NCBI GenBank assembly: GCA_002329625.1
Contig: DCTP01000130.1
Location: forward strand, 16,060 to 21,898
Length of the DNA stretch: 5,839 nucleotides
DNA from: Leptolinea sp. UBA1437
GTDB taxonomy: Bacteria; Chloroflexota; Anaerolineae; Anaerolineales; Anaerolineaceae
Reading direction: 5' to 3'
In this document: piece after piece, positions 1 through 5,527 of the stretch
Layout: every line of letters begins with the position of its first letter
Position numbering within the stretch: the first letter of the stretch is position 1
Translations under genes and position numbers: made by a program
Notes under the pieces: generated by a model
Seen by the model: the letters and a program-made list of their open reading frames with translations, nothing else
The model's database searches: none
What the model was told of the DNA's origin: nothing

Positions 1-1301
1 AGATATTCCATCCATTCTTTGATTTTCTTTTCATAGCCTTGTTCGCCGGGATGATAAAAATCCGTTTTTACCCCGTCGGGGAGGTATTGTTGTTTCACGT
101 AATGATTGGGAAACTCATGCGGATATAGATATCCTTGGCCGTGTCCCAGCCCTTTCGCATCTCGACTGGCATCCATTAACGGTAAAGGAACCTGCCCGGT
201 GCCTTGCTCATTTATATGATCCATCGCCTTGAAAATCGCGCCCACCGAATTGGATTTCGGAGCAGTCGCCAAATAAAGAATTGCCTCGCCGATCGGGTAA
301 TATCCTTCCGGCATACCGATATAGTCAAAAGCGGTAGCCGCCGCCACCGTCACTTGCAACGCATTGGGATCAGCTAATCCGATATCTTCACTGGCTAATA
401 CAATCAATCTCCGCAAAATAAAATGTGGATCTTCTCCTGCCAACAACATTTTTGCCGCCCAATATAAAGCCGCATCGGGATCACTGCCGCGAACGGATTT
501 GATAAACGCCGAAATAGTGTCGTAATGCATATCGCCGTTTTTATCATATTGAAGCGCCCGCTTTTGTATGGATTCTTCTGCGATTTTGAGCGTTATATGA
601 ATGATACCGTTTTCATCCGGCTTGGTGCTTTCGACCGCTAATTCCAAACCGTTTAAAAGATTCCGTGCATCCCCACCTGCCAAATCCAACAACAACCGCC
701 GGGCATCGTCATCCAATTTTATATTCAGTTTTCCGTATCCCCGTTCCGGATCCGATAAAGCTCGATTCAAAATAATGTTGAGATCAGCTTCGTCTAATGG
801 TTTCAACTCAAAAACACGCGAACGCGATAGAAGTGCTTTAATCACCTCAAAATAGGGGTTTTCGGTAGTCGCACCAATCAAAGTTATCAATCCGTTTTCG
901 ACATGCGGAAGCAGAGCATCCTGCTGTGCTTTATTCCAACGATGAACTTCATCTACAAAAAGCAGCGTCCGAGTCCGATATAACTTCCTCCGTTCCTGTG
1001 CGTCGACAATCACTTTTCGAAGATCGGCAACACCTGCTAGAACAGCCGAAACCGATTCAAAATACGCTTTCGACTGAGCGGCGATGATTTGCGCCAATGT
1101 AGTTTTCCCCGTTCCCGGAGGTCCGAACAAAATAATTGAGGAAAAGAGTTTATCGGATTCGATCGCTCTCCGAAGTAATTTTCCTTCTCCTAGAATATGT
1201 TCTTGCCCGACAAATTCATCTAAACTCCGCGGGCGCATCCGTGCCGCCAGCGGGGTTGTTTGCATCATATTTTCCTGATCCATATAGTCAAAAAGATCCA
1301 T
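1..1301 (-). CDS. rarA: Replication-associated recombination protein A (RarA/MgsA family AAA+ ATPase), 3'-truncated by window edge
   Basis: Cytoplasmic AAA+ ATPase of the clamp-loader group that acts at stalled replication forks. No stop is reached: 433 whole codons are visible, close to the family's usual 420-450, so only a few C-terminal residues are missing. Seen in the translation: Walker A GPPGTGKT at residues 60-67, Walker B LLFVDEVHRWNKAQQDALLP with D117-E118, sensor-1 block GATTENP at 143-149, then the family-specific C-terminal region from about residue 250 (YDKNGDMHYDTISAFIKS, SEDIGLADP near 304-312, KGLGHGQGYLYPHEFPNHY near the end). The Walker B region has W where F is common (HRWNKAQQ), a mild change. 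The start at 1301 is chosen because it gives MDLFDYMDQEN, like other Firmicute RarA N-termini; internal Met codons at residues 7, 12 and 13 are less likely. There is no good Shine-Dalgarno. It is divergent from the nucleotidase gene. Identification is very secure. Confidence 0.96.
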   Translation of the reverse strand, partial: MDLFDYMDQENMMQTTPLAARMRPRSLDEFVGQEHILGEGKLLRRAIESDKLFSSIILFGPPGTGKTTLAQIIAAQSKAYFESVSAVLAGVADLRKVIVDAQERRKLYRTRTLLFVDEVHRWNKAQQDALLPHVENGLITLIGATTENPYFEVIKALLSRSRVFELKPLDEADLNIILNRALSDPERGYGKLNIKLDDDARRLLLDLAGGDARNLLNGLELAVESTKPDENGIIHITLKIAEESIQKRALQYDKNGDMHYDTISAFIKSVRGSDPDAALYWAAKMLLAGEDPHFILRRLIVLASEDIGLADPNALQVTVAAATAFDYIGMPEGYYPIGEAILYLATAPKSNSVGAIFKAMDHINEQGTGQVPLPLMDASRDAKGLGHGQGYLYPHEFPNHYVKQQYLPDGVKTDFYHPGEQGYEKKIKEWMEY

Positions 1302-1312
1302 ATCTCAAAAAA

Positions 1313-1318
1313 ATTATA
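1313..1318 (-). promoter_or_regulatory. Candidate -10 box for rarA (TATAAT)
   Basis: A perfect TATAAT on the minus strand lies 11 nt upstream of the rarA ATG. If used, transcription would begin around 1306, leaving a leader of only about 5 nt. That would explain the missing Shine-Dalgarno. No convincing -35 hexamer stands 16-19 nt upstream (the best is TTCGCG at 19), so the call rests on the -10 match and its position. Confidence 0.4.
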
Positions 1319-1323
1319 CTCTA

Positions 1324-1339
1324 CGGAAAAAATTTTCCG
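1324..1339. repeat. 16-bp palindrome in the rarA/nucleotidase intergenic region, operator-like
   Basis: CGGAAAA-AA-TTTTCCG: perfect 7-bp arms around a 2-bp centre. It sits just upstream of the candidate rarA -10 box, where a bound repressor would block RNA polymerase. It is not a convincing terminator because the arms nearly touch and no adequate loop forms. The regulator is unknown. Confidence 0.35.
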
Positions 1340-1361
1340 CGAATGAAACCGGATCAATAAA

Positions 1362-1383
1362 TTCAAGGTATTGAAGGTATACT
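1362..1383 (+). promoter_or_regulatory. Candidate promoter region of the 5'-nucleotidase gene
   Basis: TATACT at 1378-1383 is a plausible -10 box with a predicted start near 1390. No good -35 is seen (CAATAA at 17-bp spacing). The same stretch contains a direct repeat AAGGTAT-TG-AAGGTAT (1365-1380) and a short inverted repeat TTCAA-GGTA-TTGAA (1362-1375) where a -35 and spacer would lie. This could mean that an activator replaces the -35 contact. This is inference from pattern only. Confidence 0.3.
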
Positions 1384-1390
1384 ATTAATA

Positions 1391-1411
1391 ATCAAATATT
1401 CTTTATTTGAT
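1391..1411 (+). repeat. Perfect inverted repeat in the nucleotidase leader
   Basis: Arms ATCAAATA (1391-1398) and TATTTGAT (1404-1411) are perfectly complementary around a 5-nt centre TTCTT. It starts where transcription from TATACT at 1378 would begin, so it could be an operator at +1 or a weak 5' mRNA stem-loop. It is AT-rich and lacks a following U-tract, so it is not a terminator. Confidence 0.4.
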
Positions 1412-1448
1412 TTTACAAAGGGCTAAGCAACCTATTTTAAATCGATAA

Positions 1449-1467
1449 AAAGGAGAAAGAAGGAGAA
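1449..1467 (+). promoter_or_regulatory. Doubled Shine-Dalgarno of the 5'-nucleotidase gene
   Basis: Two AGGAG cores precede the ATG at 1468: one at 1451-1455 (12 nt away) and one at 1461-1465 (2 nt away). Neither has the ideal spacing of about 5-9 nt; together they bracket it. The start is still secure because a typical signal peptide begins at this ATG. Confidence 0.6.
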
Positions 1468-3039
1468 ATGAACAAAAAAATCTTATCAGTTTTCTTGGTT
1501 CTATCAGTTCTGCTCACCGTTGTTTTTTCGGCCGGTGCGCAGGATACCGCCGCGGAGACCGTAAAATTAACCATTTTAGGCACAAATGATATCCATAGCT
1601 ATACGGCAGACACACCGGACAAAGTCGCCGAGGGGGAAACAGCTAAGACCGGATCCATCGGATATGCTAAAATTGCCGCTTATAAAAAACAGGTTGCCCA
1701 AAACGGTCCGGTATTGCTTTTTGACAGCGGTGATGCCACCCATGGTCAGGTTATTGCCACACTCTTGGAAGGAGAATCGATCATTTGGTTGATGAATGAA
1801 TCCGGTTATGACGCGATGACTCCCGGAAATCATGATTTCAACTACGGGTATCAAAAATTGATTGATTTCAACTACATGGCGGATTTCCCGATCCTTTCCG
1901 GGAATCTGGTTTATGCCGATTCACAAATGAGCGTTCTTCCCGAATACACGATTTTTGATGTCGAGGGAATCAAAGTGGGTGTCTTTGGAATTTCCACCCC
2001 CGAAACATTATATAAATCCTCACCGGTGAACACCGAAGGTCTGCAATTTATCGATCCTTATGAAGCGGGAAAATATTATGCGGATTTTCTGCGTCCTCAC
2101 GTCGATCTTGTTGTTTGTCTGTCTCATTTGGGACTCGATGCCGGCAGTGAGTTTACCAGTGAAGGCTTGGCAAATGCGGTTCCCGGAATCGATGTCATAA
2201 TCGATGCCCACAGCCACACGGAATTACCGGAGGGGAAATTGGTGGGGAATACCTTAATCGCTCAGGCAGGCGAACACGGACGCTTCATCGATCAGGTCGA
2301 AATCGAACTGGCAGCCGGTGAAGCTTCAACCGACCGGATGACCGTTGTGTCAAAATCCGCAAAACTCGTCACCTACGAAGATCTTTTAAATCTTGAACCG
2401 GATCCGGATGTCCTTGAAATCAATACCGAGATCGAAAAACAGATTAATGAGATTTCATCCGTGGTTATCGGAAAAACCACGGTGGATTTGGACGGTGAAC
2501 GGGAAACAAACCGGAAACAAGAAACCAACTTGGGAGATCTGATCGCTCAGGCAATGTTGCTTGAAACCGGAGCGGACGTTGCAATTACCAACGGCGGAGG
2601 AATACGAGCATCAATTCCCGCCGGCGATGTGACGTTGGGTCAAGTAATCACCACCTTCCCGTTCGGCAACTATGTTGTAACGATTGAAGCCACCGGACAG
2701 GATTTGATCGATGCCATGGAAAACGGTCTGAGTGATTATCCGGAGCTGAAAGGCGCATTCCCTCAGATCGCGGGAATGCGAGTCGTATTCGATCCTTCCA
2801 AACCGGCCGGCAGTCGTGTCGTCGAACTCACGGTGGATGGAAAACCGGTCGATCCGGCGGCGACTTATGTGGTTGCTACCAACAATTTTATGGCGATCGG
2901 CGGAGATGAATACACTATGTTTGCGGATAATAAACTGCTCGGTGAATATTCCGCTTTTGATGAAATTTTGGCGGATTATCTCGCCACATATGGTACTGAA
3001 GGGCTTGAAGTTGACGGAAGAATCTCTACGGTTCAATAA
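1468..3039 (+). CDS. Secreted 5'-nucleotidase / UshA-family bifunctional metallophosphoesterase
   Basis: Exported hydrolase expected to remove phosphate from nucleoside 5'-monophosphates or related phosphoesters outside the cytoplasm. Residues 1-24 form a Sec signal peptide (MNKK, hydrophobic core, SAGA then Q25) with no lipobox cysteine. The N-terminal metallophosphatase domain (about 33-300) has the di-metal ligands: NDIH (D41, H43), SGD (D88), GNHD (N121, H122), LSH (H220) and AHSH (H248, H250). The C-terminal nucleotidase domain (about 333-515) has QETNLGDLIAQA, NGGGIR (375-380), FPFGN (397-401), GAFPQ near 429-433 and NNFMAIGGDEY, matching the substrate-binding elements of Escherichia coli UshA. 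At 523 aa it is a usual two-domain length. There is no C-terminal sorting motif or membrane anchor, so it is probably released or periplasmic, depending on the envelope. It appears monocistronic, ending in a strong terminator. The exact substrate (AMP, UDP-sugar, cyclic nucleotide) cannot be told from sequence. Confidence 0.93.
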   Translation: MNKKILSVFLVLSVLLTVVFSAGAQDTAAETVKLTILGTNDIHSYTADTPDKVAEGETAKTGSIGYAKIAAYKKQVAQNGPVLLFDSGDATHGQVIATLLEGESIIWLMNESGYDAMTPGNHDFNYGYQKLIDFNYMADFPILSGNLVYADSQMSVLPEYTIFDVEGIKVGVFGISTPETLYKSSPVNTEGLQFIDPYEAGKYYADFLRPHVDLVVCLSHLGLDAGSEFTSEGLANAVPGIDVIIDAHSHTELPEGKLVGNTLIAQAGEHGRFIDQVEIELAAGEASTDRMTVVSKSAKLVTYEDLLNLEPDPDVLEINTEIEKQINEISSVVIGKTTVDLDGERETNRKQETNLGDLIAQAMLLETGADVAITNGGGIRASIPAGDVTLGQVITTFPFGNYVVTIEATGQDLIDAMENGLSDYPELKGAFPQIAGMRVVFDPSKPAGSRVVELTVDGKPVDPAATYVVATNNFMAIGGDEYTMFADNKLLGEYSAFDEILADYLATYGTEGLEVDGRISTVQ

Positions 3040-3050
3040 ACCAAAGGGAG

Positions 3051-3111
3051 CCTGATTTTAAATGAAGTTGTTATAGGGACAAAAATTAAATCGGGTTAGA
3101 ATCTCTATAAC
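3051..3111 (+). other. 3' untranslated segment with two mutually exclusive stem-loops
   Basis: Between the nucleotidase stop and its terminator, GTTATAGGGA (3070-3079) can pair with TCTCTATAAC (3102-3111): 10 bp with one G-U. CCTGATTT (3051-3058) can pair with AAATCGGG (3088-3095), whose second arm lies in the loop of the first helix. The two would compete or form a pseudoknot. The function is unknown and chance pairing is possible. Confidence 0.3.
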
Positions 3112-3113
3112 GG

Positions 3114-3146
3114 GGGCGGGCAGTTATGACTGTTCGCCCTTTTTTT
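3114..3146 (+). terminator. Intrinsic terminator after the 5'-nucleotidase gene
   Basis: An 11-bp stem pairs GGGCGGGCAGT (3114-3124) with ACTGTTCGCCC (3129-3139), including two G-U pairs, around a TATG loop, followed by seven T residues (3140-3146). This is a textbook Rho-independent terminator and separates the nucleotidase from the downstream two-component operon. Confidence 0.92.
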
Positions 3147-3147
3147 A

Positions 3148-3303
3148 CATATGGGATAAGGTGCAGTTTAGAAACGTCCTATCTTCTTTCCGTATATATA
3201 ATATCTGATTTACGGAACGGTTCGATCAGTATGAAGCCAAAGTAGTAGGGAGAAAACCAAAAAAGTTGAGACATCGAGATTTCCGGAGGCGGAGAAAAAA
3301 ACA
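3148..3303 (+). other. Control region upstream of the two-component operon
   Basis: No protein-coding gene or RNA family is recognised in this stretch. It holds a TATAAT box framed by an inverted repeat (listed separately), two near-matches to LytTR half-sites (GCAGTTTAG at 3163-3171 and AAAGTTGAG at 3263-3271) that are not at a proper tandem spacing, and at its end the GGAGGCGGAG ribosome-binding site (3285-3294) of the 15-codon ORF. Confidence 0.5.
3188..3217 (+). promoter_or_regulatory. Candidate promoter/operator of the LytTR operon: TATAAT inside a perfect inverted repeat
   Basis: TTCCGTA (3188-3194) and TACGGAA (3211-3217) are perfect inverted arms separated by 16 bp. The spacer contains a consensus TATAAT at 3197-3202. 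No good -35 lies 16-18 bp upstream (ACGTCC at 17), which is common where an activator recruits polymerase. Transcription would start near 3209, inside the repeat, giving a leader of about 95 nt before the short ORF. Both promoter and operator roles are inferred. Confidence 0.4.
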
Positions 3304-3351
3304 ATGATAAAATATTCTCAAATTCCCATTGAAAAGAGGCAACTGTCATGA
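3304..3351 (+). CDS. 15-codon upstream ORF, translationally coupled to the response regulator
   Basis: The ORF encodes MIKYSQIPIEKRQLS. It is preceded by a very strong, doubled Shine-Dalgarno (GGAGG at 3285-3289, GGAG at 3291-3294, 9 nt before the ATG). Its TGA (3349-3351) overlaps the regulator's ATG (3348-3350) as ATGA, the classic geometry of translational coupling. The regulator's own weaker AAGAGG site lies inside this ORF, so translating it would control access to that site. The peptide has no signal sequence, no run of a single amino acid typical of attenuators and no recognised homology. It is most simply a leader ORF that sets the regulator's expression; a functional peptide is possible but unsupported. 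Confidence 0.5.
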   Translation: MIKYSQIPIEKRQLS

Positions 3352-4082
3352 TCCGTATTGCAATCTGCGACGATATGGCAGACGAACTGCAAATCCTTCT
3401 CTCATTGACAAATGAGTTCATCTCTACCAACCATCTTGATGTCGATGTGAAGGGGTTTACTCATCCCGATCAATTACTCACCGCTATCGTCATAGAAAGC
3501 TTTCATCTTTATATCTTAGACGTTGTCATGCCGATGATCAGCGGGTTGGAGTTGGGTAAAGAAATACGCCGCTTGGATCAGGAAGCACAAATTATCTTTG
3601 TTACTACGGAGCCGCAATTTGCCTTACAAGCCTATGCAGCGAATCCTGCAAACTATCTCATTAAACCAATCCAAAAACAACAGCTTTTTGATACTCTGAC
3701 ACTAGTCGTCTCTAAAGCAGACTTTGCGGAAGAGCAAACATTTGCCATCAAAACCGCGGAAGGACTGCGAGTTATTAGACTGCAAGACATCATCTGCTGT
3801 GAATATCGCTGTCACGCTGCTATCTTCAGTTTGACAAACGGTGAAGAAATACTTAGCCGAACATTTCGGGAAAATTTTTCAAATTACGCCTCAACGATTT
3901 TGAAGGACAGGCATTTTTTACAATGTCACGCCTCATTTGTAATCAATTTACGTCGGGTGGAGCGTTTCACAAAGGAAAACTTTACTTTGACCGGCGGGAA
4001 AATGATCCCTATCGCGGCAAAGCAATACCCTTCAGTACGAGACACATATATGGATTACCTGACGAGAATAGGAAGCTGGTAA
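3348..4082 (+). CDS. LytTR-family response regulator (AgrA/LytR type)
   Basis: Cytoplasmic transcription factor switched on by phosphorylation from the kinase encoded next to it. The receiver domain (about 2-120) shows the acidic pair D8-D9, phospho-acceptor D58 in ILDVVMP, the switch threonine in FVTT (T86/T87), and K106 in LIKP. The LytTR DNA-binding domain (about 131-240) shows LQDIICCEYRCHAAIFSLTNGE, the HFLQCHASFVINLRRVERF segment and a final IPIAAKQYPSVRDTYMDYL. At 244 aa it has the usual length. AAGAGG at 3334-3339 is an acceptable Shine-Dalgarno 8 nt before the ATG, and MIRIAICDD is the expected receiver start. Its start overlaps a short upstream ORF and its stop overlaps the kinase start, so dosage is probably tuned by translational coupling. 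Members of this family bind paired direct repeats near promoters; targets here are unknown, though its own operon and the two flanking phosphoesterase genes are candidates. Confidence 0.94.
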   Translation: MIRIAICDDMADELQILLSLTNEFISTNHLDVDVKGFTHPDQLLTAIVIESFHLYILDVVMPMISGLELGKEIRRLDQEAQIIFVTTEPQFALQAYAANPANYLIKPIQKQQLFDTLTLVVSKADFAEEQTFAIKTAEGLRVIRLQDIICCEYRCHAAIFSLTNGEEILSRTFRENFSNYASTILKDRHFLQCHASFVINLRRVERFTKENFTLTGGKMIPIAAKQYPSVRDTYMDYLTRIGSW

Positions 4083-5368
4083 TGAAAGAACTTTTTCCCG
4101 ACTTGTTGCGAGCGGCAATCTCAACCACCGCCAACGTCCTTCTGATGATGACGCTTTTACAGCCGAGATATTCCAAAAAGATTACACTGTTGACTATGCT
4201 GGGTATTTTGGCTGCTGATTTGGGCACGGCAATTTATTGTTATCTCAGCGGAAATTTAACCTTGCTTTCAAAGCTAGATATTGTTTTGTTTGCGGTTCTA
4301 TGCTTTGCTGTTCGACCATTATTTAAAGATACCTTCATGCAGTGGCTGTTTTCCTATCTAACCGTCCAGAACATCAGCGATATCGTGATTATCCTCAGTT
4401 TTATCGGTTCAAGACATCTTCCTTACCCGGTTTATGCCAACTCGCTACTACGTATCATTCTGTTTGGAGCTTTTCTTTTGATTTTATCTCGCCGGGTACG
4501 TCCGCTTTATCGGCAGGCGGTTGAGCATTGGACAGCATACTTTGCTGTGGCATTAAGCATTTACATCACGTTTAATTACTATGTTTTGTCTTCGGATGAT
4601 ATTGTTGTTACCCTGACGGAGCAAGCGATACCGCTTCTTTTAGTGATTTTTATCAGCCTTGCCGCATACGGATCTATCTTCCTCTCCCTAAAAAACCTTC
4701 AGCGGGAGTTTCAAATCAAGGAAGAGAATCGGAAAATGCAGGCGGAACGAGATTACCTGCAATTAGCAGCCCGAAATATGTCTCGACGCTTAGAATTGAT
4801 GGCGGATGTATCAGCACAAAATAGCCGTGCCGCCCATGATCGTCGTCACTTTAATAATGTGCTTCTGGAGCTTCTGGAGGAGGGAAAAACTGACCAGGCT
4901 CAAGCTTTATTGCAAAGTCAAAATCAAACCGCTCATAAAATCAGCAGGGTTTATTGTGAAAATTCAGCTGTCAACGCTGCCGTCTGCCATTATGCGGATC
5001 TTGCGGAACAGGAGGGGATAAAAGCTGAGATTATGCTGGATATTCCGAGCAATCTGACTGTGGATGCATTGGAATTTTCGATGGTGGTTTCAAATCTACT
5101 GGAAAATGCAGTTCAGGCTTGTAAAAGATTGTCGAAAGAACAGGTTCCCTATCTCCGTTTCACCTGCCGATACGTAGGGCGACTGTTACTGGAAATGGAA
5201 AACCCCTGCCCAAAAAATTCCATGCTGGATAAATATGGATATCCGGTCACCCCCGAGGAAAATCACGGAATCGGCAGCAAGAGTGTCATTGCTTTTGCAA
5301 AAAAATATGACGGCGAGCTGATCTACAAAATCGAAGACAGTATTTTTCAGGTTCGACTTCTGATATGA
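4082..5368 (+). CDS. Membrane sensor histidine kinase, GHKL type (AgrC-like)
   Basis: Partner kinase of the preceding LytTR regulator, 428 aa. The first 205 residues are mostly hydrophobic, with about six to seven membrane segments (roughly 8-26, 34-55, 65-82, 87-108, 121-136, 150-170, 182-204) and no recognisable extracellular sensor domain. A charged, probably coiled-coil linker follows (about 205-245). The dimerisation/phospho-acceptor segment has HDRRHFNN with H252. The ATP-binding domain has the N-box VVSNLLENAVQA (N342) and the G-box NHGIGSKSV (G396, G398), typical of the spoOB/AgrC-type group. The start at 4082 is preferred over the in-frame ATG at 3923: the latter overlaps the regulator by 160 nt and would add a hydrophilic 53-residue head, whereas 4082 has AGGAAG at 4070-4075 and a TAATG stop-start overlap. 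The signal is unknown; peptide-sensing kinases share this layout, but no peptide exporter or processing gene is visible nearby. Confidence 0.93.
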   Translation: MKELFPDLLRAAISTTANVLLMMTLLQPRYSKKITLLTMLGILAADLGTAIYCYLSGNLTLLSKLDIVLFAVLCFAVRPLFKDTFMQWLFSYLTVQNISDIVIILSFIGSRHLPYPVYANSLLRIILFGAFLLILSRRVRPLYRQAVEHWTAYFAVALSIYITFNYYVLSSDDIVVTLTEQAIPLLLVIFISLAAYGSIFLSLKNLQREFQIKEENRKMQAERDYLQLAARNMSRRLELMADVSAQNSRAAHDRRHFNNVLLELLEEGKTDQAQALLQSQNQTAHKISRVYCENSAVNAAVCHYADLAEQEGIKAEIMLDIPSNLTVDALEFSMVVSNLLENAVQACKRLSKEQVPYLRFTCRYVGRLLLEMENPCPKNSMLDKYGYPVTPEENHGIGSKSVIAFAKKYDGELIYKIEDSIFQVRLLI

Positions 5369-5421
5369 GATTACGGAAAATTCGGCTGGCAAGAGATGAT
5401 TCGTGTAATACAAGTTATTAA
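5365..5421 (+). other. 18-codon micro-ORF overlapping the kinase stop
   Basis: ATGA at 5365-5368 joins the kinase stop to a possible start. The frame reads MRLRKIRLARDDSCNTSY and stops with TAA at 5419-5421, four nucleotides before the terminator stem. There is no clear Shine-Dalgarno, so translation would rely on reinitiation after the kinase. The peptide is strongly basic at its N-terminus with one cysteine near the C-terminus and is not a known family. It may be chance. Confidence 0.2.
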
Positions 5422-5424
5422 GTG

Positions 5425-5463
5425 AAAAAATGAGCCTTTTAAGTGCAGAGACTCATTTTTTTT
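5425..5463 (+). terminator. Probable intrinsic terminator of the two-component operon
   Basis: AAAAAATGAG (5425-5434) pairs with CTCATTTTTT (5452-5461) in a perfect 10-bp stem around a 17-nt loop, and the T-tract runs to 5463. The stem is AT-rich with only two G-C pairs and the loop is large, so it may be weaker than the terminator at 3114-3146. It lies 56 nt after the kinase stop. Confidence 0.7.
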
Positions 5464-5468
5464 CTGCG

Positions 5469-5499
5469 TGGCATTATTCTGATAGCAGAGATTTATAAA
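5469..5499 (+). promoter_or_regulatory. Candidate promoter of the downstream metallophosphoesterase gene
   Basis: TATAAA at 5494-5499 could be a -10 box. TGGCAT at 5469-5474 is the nearest -35-like hexamer but at a long 19-bp spacing. A promoter is expected here because a terminator precedes and a strong ribosome-binding site follows; the precise boxes are uncertain. Confidence 0.3.
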
Positions 5500-5511
5500 T
5501 AATTTTGATAT

Positions 5512-5520
5512 AAGGGAGGA
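5512..5520 (+). promoter_or_regulatory. Strong Shine-Dalgarno for the metallophosphoesterase at 5528
   Basis: AAGGGAGGA contains a full GGAGG core ending 8 nt before the ATG at 5528. It fixes the start codon and suggests efficient translation. Confidence 0.8.
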
Positions 5521-5527
5521 AACAAAC

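Noticed and set aside
601..1360. Plus-strand open frames at 601-855, 1084-1278 and 1136-1360
   Set aside because: They run antisense to rarA, whose conserved motifs are continuous through the region; these are shadows of its codon usage.
2611..3036. 141-codon minus-strand open frame opposite the nucleotidase C-terminal domain
   Set aside because: It is antisense to clearly conserved nucleotidase motifs, has no ribosome site worth noting and encodes no recognisable domain.
3163..3271. LytTR-type half-sites GCAGTTTAG (3163-3171) and AAAGTTGAG (3263-3271)
   Set aside because: Each resembles the family's half-site, but they are about 100 bp apart and neither has a partner at the expected spacing of roughly two helical turns, so a binding site cannot be claimed.
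3923..4081. 53-codon N-terminal extension of the kinase from the ATG at 3923
   Set aside because: It lies wholly inside the regulator's LytTR coding region in another frame, is hydrophilic and arginine-rich, and precedes the normal membrane domain. The ATG at 4082 has an AGGAAG site and a stop-start overlap.
5396..5425. 9-codon frame MIRVIQVIK after the kinase
   Set aside because: Too short, only a GAG-like sequence in front, and it overlaps the terminator stem; no better than chance.
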